Assembly (NCBI GenBank): GCA_902779055.1
Contig: CACZAD010000025.1
Coordinates: 53,457 to 117,456 of the forward strand
From: Fibrobacter succinogenes
GTDB taxonomy: Bacteria > Fibrobacterota > Fibrobacteria > Fibrobacterales > Fibrobacteraceae
Direction of reading: 5' to 3'
Length of the DNA stretch: 64,000 bases
The notes under the pieces were generated by a model. The model did not search any database, was not told where the DNA came from, and worked only from the letters and a program-made list of their open reading frames with translations. The translations under genes were made by a program, and so were the position numbers. This document shows, piece after piece, positions 35,757-44,878 of the stretch. Position 1 is the stretch's first letter. Each line of letters begins with the position of its first letter.

Positions 35757-35791
35757 TAAAAAACGGCGCCCCGGAGAACAAGGGCGTCGTT
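35757..35791 (-). terminator. Terminator of the first GH9 gene
   Basis: CGGCGCCC and GGGCGTCG form a near-perfect stem bracketed by A-run and T-run. Confidence 0.6.
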
Positions 35792-35816
35792 TTGCATTCT
35801 ATGAATATGAGAAAGT

Positions 35817-37835
35817 TTACTTGAGGAGATGGCCCTGCAAGTCAAAACGCTTGCCGTTTCTTTCGACAAAGAGCTTGTGACCATCGAAGCGGAAGCGCGG
35901 TTCTGCCTTCTGAATCACGCGATCCACCGCCATGTAAATTGCAGTCGTTCCAGCCGAGCTTGAAGATTCCGCCGGAATTGCAGAAGAGGAAGATTCCACA
36001 TTTGCAGAACTCGAAGACACAACCGGAGTCTCAGAGGAACTCGACTGAACCTGTTCTGAAGACGAGGAACTCTGCGGAACGCTCGAAGAGGATTCAACAG
36101 CAGAAGAGCTGGAAGCCGGAGTCTTTGCAACGCCAGCAGCGGCAAACTCAGGAGCGTAACCGGCGTTGATGGCTTCGAGAGCGCCAGCGAGGTAAGCAAG
36201 AGGAGCGTTCCAGTTGATAGCGACCTCGTTCGTGGCGTAGCTGCAACGCTGATCGGTATATGCAGTTGCGGCATGACCCGTGCGGTAATCGGAGCACTTC
36301 CATTCGGCAGCAGAGCCAACGTCTTCGCCACCCGGCTGCGGACCGCCAACAAGCATACCCGGGATCGGATCTTCGATACCGTCAGAAGTACTCGGACGAT
36401 GGTGCGGCAGTTTCGGAGACTTTGTGCCGAAGCCCGTCACGAAGGACATATCGAGCGGGTTCTTGCCCAAGAGATAATCCAGAACCTTGACGGCAGCCTT
36501 GTAATACTTCTGTTCGCCCGTGAGGTAGTAGGCATGCAACAGCCAAACGCCCTGATTGGAGGCAACCGCATTGGAACCCCATACAAAGTCATCCTTTGCC
36601 ATCACGACGCCAAAGCCTTTTTCGGCGCGGTTAGCAAAGTTGTCTGCAGAGCCCAAAATCTTTTGCTTGGCTTCGTTTGCATCGCCACCAAATTGCGCCT
36701 GATGCGTAGCCTTTTCGTACGTGGCAAGGCCCATGACATCGCCCCAGTAAGAGACGTATTCCGATGAGCCGGACTGCTTGTAAGAAGCATCACCCGTCGT
36801 GATGAAGAGTTCTGTCCCGGCAAGAACCTTTTCGTCGTTCGGATTGTCGTTTTCATAGGCACCCGTCGAGACATCCGACGGATTGGCAAGATAGTTGCGG
36901 CTCGGGTTCTGCTGGCCCCAGGCAAAAGCCTTCTTGGCGGCATCGAGGCACTGGGTTGCAAAGGAGGCGTTAAACGGCTTGTAGATTCGGGAGGCGAGAG
37001 CCATAACCGCGGCAAAATCAAACGTTCCCGCGGTACTCTTGCCAATGACGTAAAGCTTGGAGTTGTCCTGGGCAGGCATCACGTCGCCCGGGAATCCGAG
37101 AGAGGTCAGCTTGTGATAGACACCGCCATCGCTTGCCTGCATGGTGAGCATCCAGTCGAGATTGTACTTGATTTCGGCAAGCAAATCCGGGAGCGAGCCT
37201 TCGGCCGGGATGTTCCACTTGAGCGTATTGAAGTACTGCGGGAAGTGTTCGTAGAGAGAGAGAAGCGTGTAGGTGGTAATGCCCGAGTTCACGATATAGC
37301 GGCCGTAGTCGCCGGCGTCATACCAGCCCTTGCTGGAATTGATCGTGCCTGATGCACCCGTGGAATTGTGGAGTTCGGCAGTCGCATTCGTGTGGCCTGC
37401 GGCGCGAGCCCACTTGCCAGCATAAGAGGATTCCAAGGCCATAGAAGCGCGCTGGTAGTAGAACCACTTGATAGATGCCTTGGCCACGTCTTCGTAGGCC
37501 CTGTCAGCAATCTTCAAGTCGGAACGGAGCGTCTGGCCGCCCTGCTTGATGCTGTAAGTTCCAGCAGTCTTTACATCGGAAAAATCAACGAGCTGAACAT
37601 TCTGACCGCTCGCATCCCAGTAAGAAGCAGCCTTCGGCGTGACCTTGAGGACGGTCTGGCCGGCGGCATTGACGATTTCGACATCGCCGTTACCATCGAC
37701 AAGGGCAAATTCCTTGAAATCGCCCGAACGGTAGCCAATCTGGTTGATGTAGGCAGTCGCAGCAAAAGAAGGAGCTGCAACGATAGCGGCAAGCGCAATG
37801 AACTTAAAGGCTTGATTTTTCACAAACATCCTCAT
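35817..37835 (-). CDS. Family 9 glycoside hydrolase (cellulase) with Ser-rich linker and C-terminal module
   Basis: 672 residues. Signal peptide (SFA|ATAY), N-terminal Ig-like CelD_N domain (residues about 27-115), then the GH9 (alpha/alpha)6 catalytic domain: GWYDAGDYGRY gives the nucleophile-activating Asp pair (D173, D176), CSYATNEVAINWN carries the acid Glu near residue 560, and HHRPSTSD holds the catalytic-domain histidine. After about residue 585 comes a poly-Ser linker and a short C-terminal module (FRFDGHKLFVERNGKRF). Start uncertain between 37835 and 37829. Tandem paralogue of the next gene. Confidence 0.93.
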   Translation of the reverse strand: MRMFVKNQAFKFIALAAIVAAPSFAATAYINQIGYRSGDFKEFALVDGNGDVEIVNAAGQTVLKVTPKAASYWDASGQNVQLVDFSDVKTAGTYSIKQGGQTLRSDLKIADRAYEDVAKASIKWFYYQRASMALESSYAGKWARAAGHTNATAELHNSTGASGTINSSKGWYDAGDYGRYIVNSGITTYTLLSLYEHFPQYFNTLKWNIPAEGSLPDLLAEIKYNLDWMLTMQASDGGVYHKLTSLGFPGDVMPAQDNSKLYVIGKSTAGTFDFAAVMALASRIYKPFNASFATQCLDAAKKAFAWGQQNPSRNYLANPSDVSTGAYENDNPNDEKVLAGTELFITTGDASYKQSGSSEYVSYWGDVMGLATYEKATHQAQFGGDANEAKQKILGSADNFANRAEKGFGVVMAKDDFVWGSNAVASNQGVWLLHAYYLTGEQKYYKAAVKVLDYLLGKNPLDMSFVTGFGTKSPKLPHHRPSTSDGIEDPIPGMLVGGPQPGGEDVGSAAEWKCSDYRTGHAATAYTDQRCSYATNEVAINWNAPLAYLAGALEAINAGYAPEFAAAGVAKTPASSSSAVESSSSVPQSSSSSEQVQSSSSETPVVSSSSANVESSSSAIPAESSSSAGTTAIYMAVDRVIQKAEPRFRFDGHKLFVERNGKRFDLQGHLLK

Positions 37836-37943
37836 AAAAAAAGCTTATATATCTAGCCCATATAATATAGAGTTGACCGGGGTGATATTCCACCCTTGTG
37901 AACGTCATTTTGGCAAAAAGTGTAGTAAGTGTTTTTCACAATG

Positions 37944-37971
37944 GATCCCGTCGCTACGCTCCAGGATGACG
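37944..37971. repeat. Dispersed palindromic element, diverged
   Basis: GATCCCGTCG, loop, CTCCAGGATGACG; keeps the GATCCC and GGATGAC ends of the family. Confidence 0.55.
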
Positions 37972-37986
37972 CATAACAACGAAGAA

Positions 37987-38010
37987 CGGCGTCCCAGGGG
38001 AGGGACGCCG
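37987..38010 (-). terminator. Stem-loop after the second GH9 gene
   Basis: CGGCGTCCC and GGGACGCCG form a perfect 9-bp stem around AGGGGA. Confidence 0.7.
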
Positions 38011-38042
38011 CCTTGCATTCTATGAATATGGGAATTTTTCGA

Positions 38043-39896
38043 TTACTTGATCTGCTTGCCCTTGAGGTTGTAACGCACACCGTTCTTTTCGATGAAGACC
38101 TTCTGGTCGTCAAAGCGGAGAACCGGAGCCGTATTGACTGACGGACGAACCCTGGAAACAAAAGGCTTGAGAGCCGTAGAGCCCTTGGCCACACCTTCGG
38201 CAGCAAAGGACGGAGCAAAACCGGCATTCAAGGCTTCCATGGCACCCGTCAGGTAGGCAAACGGAGCATTCCAGTTAATGGCCACTTCGTTCGTCGCATA
38301 GCTGCAACGGTCATCGATGTAGGCCGTCGCCGGCATCTTGCCAGAAACATAGTCCTTGCATTCCCAGGACTTGGAACCGATATCTTCGCCACCCGGCTGC
38401 GGACCGCCCACGATCATACCCGGGACAGGATCCGTCACCTTGTCGGCAGTACTCGGACGATGGTGCGGAAGCTTTGCGGACTTGGTACCAAAACCGGTCA
38501 AGAAAGACATATCGAGCGGGTTCTTGCCAAGCAAGTAGTCCACCACCTTCTTGGCGGCTTCGTAATACTTCTGATCGCCCGTCACGTAGTAGGCATAGAG
38601 GAGGAACACACCCTGGTTACCGGCAACGGCATTAGACCCCCAAACAAAGTCATCGTTCGACATCACGACGCCAAAGCCCTTCGTGGCAACAGCCGCAAAT
38701 TCCTTGGCGATATCCAGAATCATCGTCTTCGCGGTTTCGGCATCGGCACCCAGTTCATTAGCGTGGGTTGCAGCACCATATACCGCAAGGCCGTACATTT
38801 CGGGCCAGGCCGGGATAATGCTCCCTTCGTTCGGATTCAGAGTCGGCTTGTAAGAAGCATCCCCCGTCGAAATGAAGAGTTCCATTCCGGCAAACACCAT
38901 TTCGTCATCCAGCTTGCCATCGCTATACGAACCCGTAGCCACATTGGCCGGGTTGTTGAATGCAATTTTCGGATTCTGGAGGCCCCAGGCGTAAGCCTTC
39001 TTAGCGGCTTCGAGGCACTGGGTTGCATAAGCGGCATCAAACGGCTTATACACACGGTAAGCGGCAGCCATCACACCGGCAAAGTCGAAGGTGGCCGCAG
39101 AGCCCTTGCCAATCACATAAAGCGGTTCCGTGTCCTTCGCAGGCATCACGTCACCCGGGAACTGGAGCGTCGAAAGCTTGTGGTAAACGCCACCGTCTTC
39201 GGCCTGCATGGTAAGCATCCAGTCCAGGTTATACTTGATTTCGGCGAGCAAATCCGGGAGAGTCCCTTCGGCGGGGATGTTCCACTTAAGCGTGTTGAAG
39301 TATTCCGGGAAATGTTCGTAAAGAGAAAGGAGCGTGTAGGTGGTAATGCCGGAGTTCACGATGTAACGGCCGTAGTCACCGGCGTCGTACCAGCCCTTGC
39401 TCGTGTTGAGAGTACCCGATGCACCCGTGGAGCTATGCATTTTTGCAGTCGGATTGGTGTGGCCCGCATCGCGCTTCCACTGGCCGGCGTACGTTTCTTC
39501 AAGAGCCATGGAGGCACGCTGGTAATAGTACCACTTAAGAGAAGCCTTGGCCACGTCTTCGAAGACCTTGTCGGCGATCTTCAAGTCGTTGCGCAGCACC
39601 TGGCCGCCCTGCGTAATGCTATAAGTTCCAGGAGTCTTGAGTTCGGAGAAATCGACAAGCTGCACATTCTGGCCACTCGGATTCCACTTCGTGGCGGCCT
39701 TCGGCGTTGCCGTGAGGACCGTCTGGCCGGCAGCATCGACAATCGCGATATCGCCCGTTCCGTCGACCAAGGCAAATTCCTTAGGGTCGGTCGTGCGGTA
39801 ACCAATCTGGTTGATGTAGGCAGTAGCCGCAAAAGACGATGCCGTCAAAAGCGAGATCGCCAACGGGATATACTGTTTCAAGCCGAATTTCTTCAT
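38043..39896 (-). CDS. Family 9 glycoside hydrolase (cellulase), linker-less paralogue
   Basis: 617 residues, strong AAGGAG upstream of the ATG. Signal peptide (SSFA|ATAY), CelD_N-type Ig domain, GH9 catalytic domain with DAGD (D171-D174), HHRPST and YATNEVAINWN. Compared with its neighbour it lacks the long poly-Ser linker; a short spacer leads directly into the same C-terminal module (LRFDDQKVFIEKNGVRYNL). The two genes share about 80% of local motifs by eye, and an 18-bp match continues past their stops, so they arose by tandem duplication. Confidence 0.93.
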   Translation of the reverse strand: MKKFGLKQYIPLAISLLTASSFAATAYINQIGYRTTDPKEFALVDGTGDIAIVDAAGQTVLTATPKAATKWNPSGQNVQLVDFSELKTPGTYSITQGGQVLRNDLKIADKVFEDVAKASLKWYYYQRASMALEETYAGQWKRDAGHTNPTAKMHSSTGASGTLNTSKGWYDAGDYGRYIVNSGITTYTLLSLYEHFPEYFNTLKWNIPAEGTLPDLLAEIKYNLDWMLTMQAEDGGVYHKLSTLQFPGDVMPAKDTEPLYVIGKGSAATFDFAGVMAAAYRVYKPFDAAYATQCLEAAKKAYAWGLQNPKIAFNNPANVATGSYSDGKLDDEMVFAGMELFISTGDASYKPTLNPNEGSIIPAWPEMYGLAVYGAATHANELGADAETAKTMILDIAKEFAAVATKGFGVVMSNDDFVWGSNAVAGNQGVFLLYAYYVTGDQKYYEAAKKVVDYLLGKNPLDMSFLTGFGTKSAKLPHHRPSTADKVTDPVPGMIVGGPQPGGEDIGSKSWECKDYVSGKMPATAYIDDRCSYATNEVAINWNAPFAYLTGAMEALNAGFAPSFAAEGVAKGSTALKPFVSRVRPSVNTAPVLRFDDQKVFIEKNGVRYNLKGKQIK

Positions 39897-39943
39897 AGTG
39901 TACTCCTTTCAATATTCACCAATCATAATCTATCTTCATAAAC

Positions 39944-39972
39944 AAAAAAATTGCCCAACTTTCGTTGGACAA
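39944..39972 (-). terminator. Terminator of the esterase gene
   Basis: TTGCCCAAC and GTTGGACAA form a 9-bp stem; on the minus strand the loop is GAAA and the stem is followed by TTTTTTT. Confidence 0.9.
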
Positions 39973-39996
39973 TCTGGTTACAAGCGTACCCAAGCA

Positions 39997-41238
39997 CTAT
40001 TTTTTGATAAATCTCACAGAATTTCTAGTCCCGGACGGGCCCGCCACAGAAATTCCGTAAACGCCAACCGGTAACGAGGACAAATCAAGTTCCTTGCAGA
40101 AAACACCTCCCGAAATACGGGTTCCAACGGCAGAATAGACCGCAAACCGGAACACTCCCGACGTGCTGAGAACCTGCAGACGGTCTCCCTGAATTTTAAA
40201 CCCGGGCTTGCCGAGCATACGTGCAGAAAGCGTGAGCGGCGGATCTTCCGGAGTTTCTGGAGTTTTCGCCGCCTTCGCAGCACGGGCTTCGTCAAAGAAC
40301 GCGGTCATCTTGCCGAGATTTTCCTGTACATACATTTCGTTTCCGCCGTGCGTACCGCCCGACACAGAAACCAGCTCCGTCACGACGTTATGGTTCTTGA
40401 GGGAATCGTAAAGTTCCTGACTTTGTTCCTTGTTCACAATCTGGTCACTCGTTCCGTGGAAAAGGATGACCGGCGGATCGTCTTCGCTTGCGTAATACGG
40501 TGAGCTTGCGACCATCCATTTGTCCTTGTTTCCTTCGCGTTCGGCACCGATAAAGGCGCCCTCATAAGTCCCAGACCCCATAAAATTGTTGATGGGGTTC
40601 ATCGTATAGATATCTGTAGGAGGAGACCAAAGCGTCGCAGCGTCAATGCAACTGCTGAACGACGTAAATTCACCTAAATCGCCCACCAGGTCTACCGTCA
40701 CCGAGCCGGACTTGCCCTCTTTCAAGCCGCAAGTCGTCGCCACAAGACTCGAAAGGTGTCCGCCCGACGAGAACCCCGACATTGCGATAAAGGACGTGTC
40801 GATCTTGTACTTGGATGCGTTTCCTCGAATGTAGCGCACCACGGCCTTGAGGTCATGCAACTGCGCCGGGTAAACCGCATCGCTTGCCGAACGGTGATTC
40901 GGCGTAACCACGGCATAGCCCGCCTTGAGAAGCGCCGCACAGATCGTATTGAGATCGGCAGAACTCTTGGAATTGTTCATACTCCAGGCACTACCGTAAG
41001 TGTGAACCACCACCGGATACGATTCCTTAGCCTCCTTGGGCAAGTAGATATCCAATGTATGGTAGACTTTTCCGTCGCCTACATAGTTCAGATCGGCAAA
41101 CTTTTCGGAATACTCTATTTTATCTTGACCGGATTGCTGGCCGCCAAAGCCACCACCACCCATACCGCCGCCCATGCCACCCCATTGTGCGAACGCAGAA
41201 ACAGCGGCAAAACACGCCACCAAAACGCTTAATTTCAT
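39997..41238 (-). CDS. Secreted alpha/beta-hydrolase esterase (BD-FAE/CE-like) with sorting-type C terminus
   Basis: 413 residues from the ATG at 41236-41238. Signal peptide (AFA|QW), a Gly-rich N terminus, then an alpha/beta hydrolase core: the oxyanion region HTYGSAW (79-85), nucleophile elbow GFSSG with Ser157, and a DxxV plus GGTHG histidine near residue 305. This resembles feruloyl/acetylxylan esterases that strip side chains from hemicellulose. The last about 70 residues form a domain like type IX secretion C-terminal sorting domains (LDLSSLPVGVYGISV, NSVRFIKK). It lies in the cellulose-degradation block. Confidence 0.82.
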   Translation of the reverse strand: MKLSVLVACFAAVSAFAQWGGMGGGMGGGGFGGQQSGQDKIEYSEKFADLNYVGDGKVYHTLDIYLPKEAKESYPVVVHTYGSAWSMNNSKSSADLNTICAALLKAGYAVVTPNHRSASDAVYPAQLHDLKAVVRYIRGNASKYKIDTSFIAMSGFSSGGHLSSLVATTCGLKEGKSGSVTVDLVGDLGEFTSFSSCIDAATLWSPPTDIYTMNPINNFMGSGTYEGAFIGAEREGNKDKWMVASSPYYASEDDPPVILFHGTSDQIVNKEQSQELYDSLKNHNVVTELVSVSGGTHGGNEMYVQENLGKMTAFFDEARAAKAAKTPETPEDPPLTLSARMLGKPGFKIQGDRLQVLSTSGVFRFAVYSAVGTRISGGVFCKELDLSSLPVGVYGISVAGPSGTRNSVRFIKK

Positions 41239-41294
41239 AGACACTCCAAACAACGCATCCCCCTCATTAGAAATGCTATGATAAATTTATATAC

Positions 41295-41322
41295 AATAAA
41301 AGCCCCGCAACAAAGCGGAGCT
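41295..41322 (-). terminator. Terminator of the fibro-slime gene
   Basis: AGCCCCGC (41301-41308) pairs with GCGGAGCT (41315-41322); minus-strand T-run follows. Confidence 0.8.
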
Positions 41323-41357
41323 TCAATTTCGTTGTTCAGGATTACAACCCCAAAAAC

Positions 41358-43475
41358 TTATTCAGCACACGAACCGACCAACTTGTTCAAAGCGTTATTC
41401 GCGGTAAAACGAACGATCTGTTTTCCCGACGAAGAAACGATGTAGGTCGACATCAACTTAGACCAGGCCATCATCTGCGCCCAGACATCGCCAAAATACA
41501 TGTCCGCATCGCTTCCATTTTCAAGCTGTTGGCTCCAAGGAACATTAAAGGCAATGCGATCCATGCTAAGCAGCCCGCCCTCGACAGTGTTACCATTAAG
41601 ATCCTTCAGGACACTTTCGAACTGGTACACCTGTTCTCCATTTTCGTTGGCCGTCGGACCTGTCAACGAGAGCAGATAAAGCCCAAGCACCATTGTTTTG
41701 CCATCGGTACCGTCGCGGAGTACGATCATCGACGGCAAATTCCGCGAGGTCAAGGCTGCAACGGTAGAATCTGCAAACGGGAGGTTCATGTAAATGCGGT
41801 TCTGCGTATTGCCGCGAGAATCCTTCACCACTTCGAACTTGTTCATCGAAAGCGGTTCAATACGGTATGTCGCGCGTTCTACAGGAATCGTGCGGATGTA
41901 AATTTCGGAACCGTTCGTCTGGCGGTTCGCATAGAAGATGTGCAAGTGGTGGACGGAACCGTCGGCCCAGCCAGCATTTTCTGTCGAGCCCTTGCAGTTT
42001 TCGTATGTAGCAAGAGGTTCGCCATCATGGCATCCATGGTTGTTTGCGGCAAGCACCTGAAGGCTCACCTGGCTCGGAACCGGCATGTGGTCGCCGCCCA
42101 TATCGGCAACAAGCACGCCATCCACAAAGACCCACATATCACCGCTACTGACAAATTTGAGATTCTGCGGAGATGCGGCCTGCTTGGCGGCATCATACTT
42201 GAAGGTCGAATGCGTCATCATCGTGAAATGGAAATTGCGGATATGCTGTAAGCCAAGCCTTGTATTCTTGTTCGCTGTCACCGCCAGCATAGCCTGCCAT
42301 GCGGCGCTATGTCCAGATCCATTGGAATTGATGGCACGCGGACCACCCTGATTCAGCCATTCTGCACAAAGCTCATAAGTATTCTGTTGAAATTCATCCG
42401 ACTGAGTTCGTGCATACTGATAATCATAAGGCGGACAATAAATAGAAAGGGATTGCGGTTCATACTGTTCGCACATACCATTCGGTTGGATGGACGGGTC
42501 ACAGGGCTTGTTCATGACCCATTCCCTTGTCGAGGGATTAATGCTATCGAGCGGAAAGAAGCCCCCATTATTATAGCCACGGCTGTAAATGTAATCATCG
42601 GACTCGGGATCCTTAATAAGGTTAAGCGTCGTATTGACTCGCTTATTTACAGACGGGACATCGGTAAACCACTGATCAAAGTTCGCATTATCGCAGCGTT
42701 CGTTCAGCTTACTAATCGTAACACCATCAATCATATCAATTTTGCCATCAGCACCGGCCTTGGCAAATGTAAGATAAGGAGAGACCATGCCCGTCGTAGC
42801 GATAACAGGATTTGCCCAATTCGTTTTGCCCCCTTCGCACGAATAATAATCAATACCTTCAAGGGCATTCTTGTATCCGCGCACAATCATTTGCCCGGAT
42901 TCATACTTCTTATAAAAATTACATTCGCCGTATTCCAATACAGGACCTGCGGAGGTCTGTCGGAGGTATTCCGGCAAATTCGTATTTTCGTCCATAGGAA
43001 GACCGTCGACACCTATTTGCGTTCCCGAGCCATACTTGGCATTGGCACTCACGGTTCCGCAAGAAGCGTGATAAGGAACAGCGGTATACCAATCATCACC
43101 GTAGCCATTATCCTTCATCGCAACACCAGTGCGCGTGACATAGTTATAAATGAGATCTAGATGTGCAATGGATTCGTACTCCAGTTGTGTCGTCGCTTCT
43201 TCCGAGAAGTTTTCAAAGTCCGGATGATTCGGCTGGAAGTCGCGAATGACGGCGGTCATCGACCCCACATTCAGGTACTCGGGTTCTGGCGTTACCGCAC
43301 CGCCAACAGGCGAAGAACAAAGCAAAGTTTCGAACGATGACGCATCCCCAAAATGCGATAATGGATTTTTTCCCGGATCCTCAGGTTGGCTCGCCGGATT
43401 TTCGGAACAACCCGCAAAAAATGCAAGCAAAGGAACAGCGACGGACAAACCCGCGACACGCCATAACATTTTCAT
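41358..43475 (-). CDS. Fibro-slime domain lipoprotein (surface adhesin-like)
   Basis: 705 residues from the ATG at 43473-43475, with AAGGAG upstream. Lipobox AFFAGC (Cys23). The fibro-slime domain (about residues 370-560) shows MWVFVDGVLVADMGGDH, WADGSVHHLHIFYANRQTNG and YIRTIPVE-like stretches. Fibro-slime proteins of Fibrobacter are outer-membrane proteins linked to cellulose binding. Multiple cysteines in the ectodomain suggest disulfides. Gene is in the same orientation as the cellulases downstream and ends with its own terminator. Confidence 0.9.
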   Translation of the reverse strand: MKMLWRVAGLSVAVPLLAFFAGCSENPASQPEDPGKNPLSHFGDASSFETLLCSSPVGGAVTPEPEYLNVGSMTAVIRDFQPNHPDFENFSEEATTQLEYESIAHLDLIYNYVTRTGVAMKDNGYGDDWYTAVPYHASCGTVSANAKYGSGTQIGVDGLPMDENTNLPEYLRQTSAGPVLEYGECNFYKKYESGQMIVRGYKNALEGIDYYSCEGGKTNWANPVIATTGMVSPYLTFAKAGADGKIDMIDGVTISKLNERCDNANFDQWFTDVPSVNKRVNTTLNLIKDPESDDYIYSRGYNNGGFFPLDSINPSTREWVMNKPCDPSIQPNGMCEQYEPQSLSIYCPPYDYQYARTQSDEFQQNTYELCAEWLNQGGPRAINSNGSGHSAAWQAMLAVTANKNTRLGLQHIRNFHFTMMTHSTFKYDAAKQAASPQNLKFVSSGDMWVFVDGVLVADMGGDHMPVPSQVSLQVLAANNHGCHDGEPLATYENCKGSTENAGWADGSVHHLHIFYANRQTNGSEIYIRTIPVERATYRIEPLSMNKFEVVKDSRGNTQNRIYMNLPFADSTVAALTSRNLPSMIVLRDGTDGKTMVLGLYLLSLTGPTANENGEQVYQFESVLKDLNGNTVEGGLLSMDRIAFNVPWSQQLENGSDADMYFGDVWAQMMAWSKLMSTYIVSSSGKQIVRFTANNALNKLVGSCAE

Positions 43476-43507
43476 AAACTTCTCCTTAAACAATTTATTC
43501 AGAATAT

Positions 43508-43534
43508 AAAAAAAAGCACGGCCGAAACCGTGCT
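43508..43534 (-). terminator. Terminator of dxr
   Basis: AGCACGG and CCGTGCT form a perfect 7-bp stem; minus-strand T-run of seven. Confidence 0.85.
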
Positions 43535-43573
43535 GAATAAATGCACTAATTGTAATAAAACTGTATAAAACGA

Positions 43574-44722
43574 TTACTTCAAGAAACCTTCCGTCATGAG
43601 GCGAGCTTCCTTGTCCGCTTCGAGCACTTGTTCGAGCGAGAGGTGACCAGTCACATTCGGAGCCTTGTCCATCACCATTTCCACGTACTTCGGGATGTCG
43701 GTGAACTTGAGGTTACCCTTGAGGAAACGGTCCACAAGCACTTCGTTTGCGGCGTTCATCATCGCAGGAACGACACCGCCACGGCGGCCAGCATCAAATG
43801 CAAGCGCGAGGCAACGGAACTTGTTAAAGTCCGGTTCGAAGAACGTGAGCTTTGCAAGCGTCGGCAAGTCGAGGCGCTTAGTTTCGAGCTTGAGACGGTC
43901 GGGCCACGTAAGCGCCACCTGGATAGGAATGCGCATATCGGGAGCGCCGAGCTGAGCCATCAAGGAACCATCGCGGAACTGCACCAAGGAATGCACCATG
44001 GACTGCGGGTGAACCACAACCTTGATCTGGTCATACGGAATGTGGAACAGGAAGTGAGCTTCGAGAACTTCGAGACCCTTGTTCATCATAGAAGCAGAGT
44101 CGATAGTAATCTTCTTACCCATGCTCCACACCGGGTGATTCAATGCATCGGCGACGGTGATGTTTTCAAACTTTTCGATAGGCCATTCGCGGAACGGACC
44201 ACCCGAAGCCGTGATTTCGAGGAATTCGACTTCGGATTCGCGCTTGCCACCTTCGAGGCACTGGAAAATGGCGCTATGTTCGGAGTCGATCGGAGTGATG
44301 AAGGACTTCGGATTTTCAGCAAGCTTGTCCCAGATGACCGGGCCAGCCATGACCATCGTTTCTTTGTTGGCGAGGGCCACATGCTTACCGTGTTCAATGG
44401 CGGTAATCGTCGGGAGGCAGCCCACAGCGCCCATCAAGGCGTTGATGATGATGTCGGCCTTCGGGTCGGCAGCGAGTTCGCAAAGGCCGTCCATACCGGC
44501 AAGCACCTTTTTGCCGAGTACAGATTCGAGTTCCTTGGCGGCAGCTTCGTTGAACATGCAAACGCGTTCGACATTGTACTTGCGAACGATTTCAGCAACC
44601 TTTTCGACACTGCTATTGGCAGCCACGGCATAAAGGTTGAAGATATCCGAATGCTGCTGGATGACATCGACGCTGGAGGTACCGATGGAACCGGTGGCGC
44701 CCAAGAGAACTACATTTTTCAT
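43574..44722 (-). CDS. dxr: 1-deoxy-D-xylulose 5-phosphate reductoisomerase
   Basis: 382 residues, normal for Dxr, which makes MEP in the non-mevalonate isoprenoid pathway. NADPH loop LLGATGSIGTSSVDVI (residues 5-20), metal-binding and substrate segment IDSEHSAIFQCLEG, the flexible-loop phrase GGPFREWP, and ASMMNKGLEVLEAHFLF are all present. It normally sits between cdsA and rseP; here both neighbours are displaced by inserted genes. Confidence 0.96.
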   Translation of the reverse strand: MKNVVLLGATGSIGTSSVDVIQQHSDIFNLYAVAANSSVEKVAEIVRKYNVERVCMFNEAAAKELESVLGKKVLAGMDGLCELAADPKADIIINALMGAVGCLPTITAIEHGKHVALANKETMVMAGPVIWDKLAENPKSFITPIDSEHSAIFQCLEGGKRESEVEFLEITASGGPFREWPIEKFENITVADALNHPVWSMGKKITIDSASMMNKGLEVLEAHFLFHIPYDQIKVVVHPQSMVHSLVQFRDGSLMAQLGAPDMRIPIQVALTWPDRLKLETKRLDLPTLAKLTFFEPDFNKFRCLALAFDAGRRGGVVPAMMNAANEVLVDRFLKGNLKFTDIPKYVEMVMDKAPNVTGHLSLEQVLEADKEARLMTEGFLK

Positions 44723-44866
44723 TTAAAAACCTCGATAATTGCAAGCTTTTTTATAAAGATAGAATAATATTTTTCATTTACAGCTCCGCTCCAAAAAACG
44801 CTTACAACAATTTACATTCCAAAGAAAAATTTTTAGGGTATATTTTTATTGGGTTAGGTTTGCTCG

Positions 44867-44873
44867 AAGGAGG
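44867..44873 (+). promoter_or_regulatory. Strong Shine-Dalgarno that decides the start at 44879
   Basis: AAGGAGG lies 5 bp before the ATG at 44879. A GTG at 44873 overlaps the motif itself and is rejected as the start. Confidence 0.8.
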
Positions 44874-44878
44874 TGCAT

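Noticed and set aside
37944..37971. tRNA-like or IS end
   Set aside because: It is a diverged member of the palindromic element family; no transposase or target duplication is seen.
44873..44878. GTG start for the SUMF1-like gene
   Set aside because: The GTG overlaps the Shine-Dalgarno itself; ATG at 44879 has ideal spacing.
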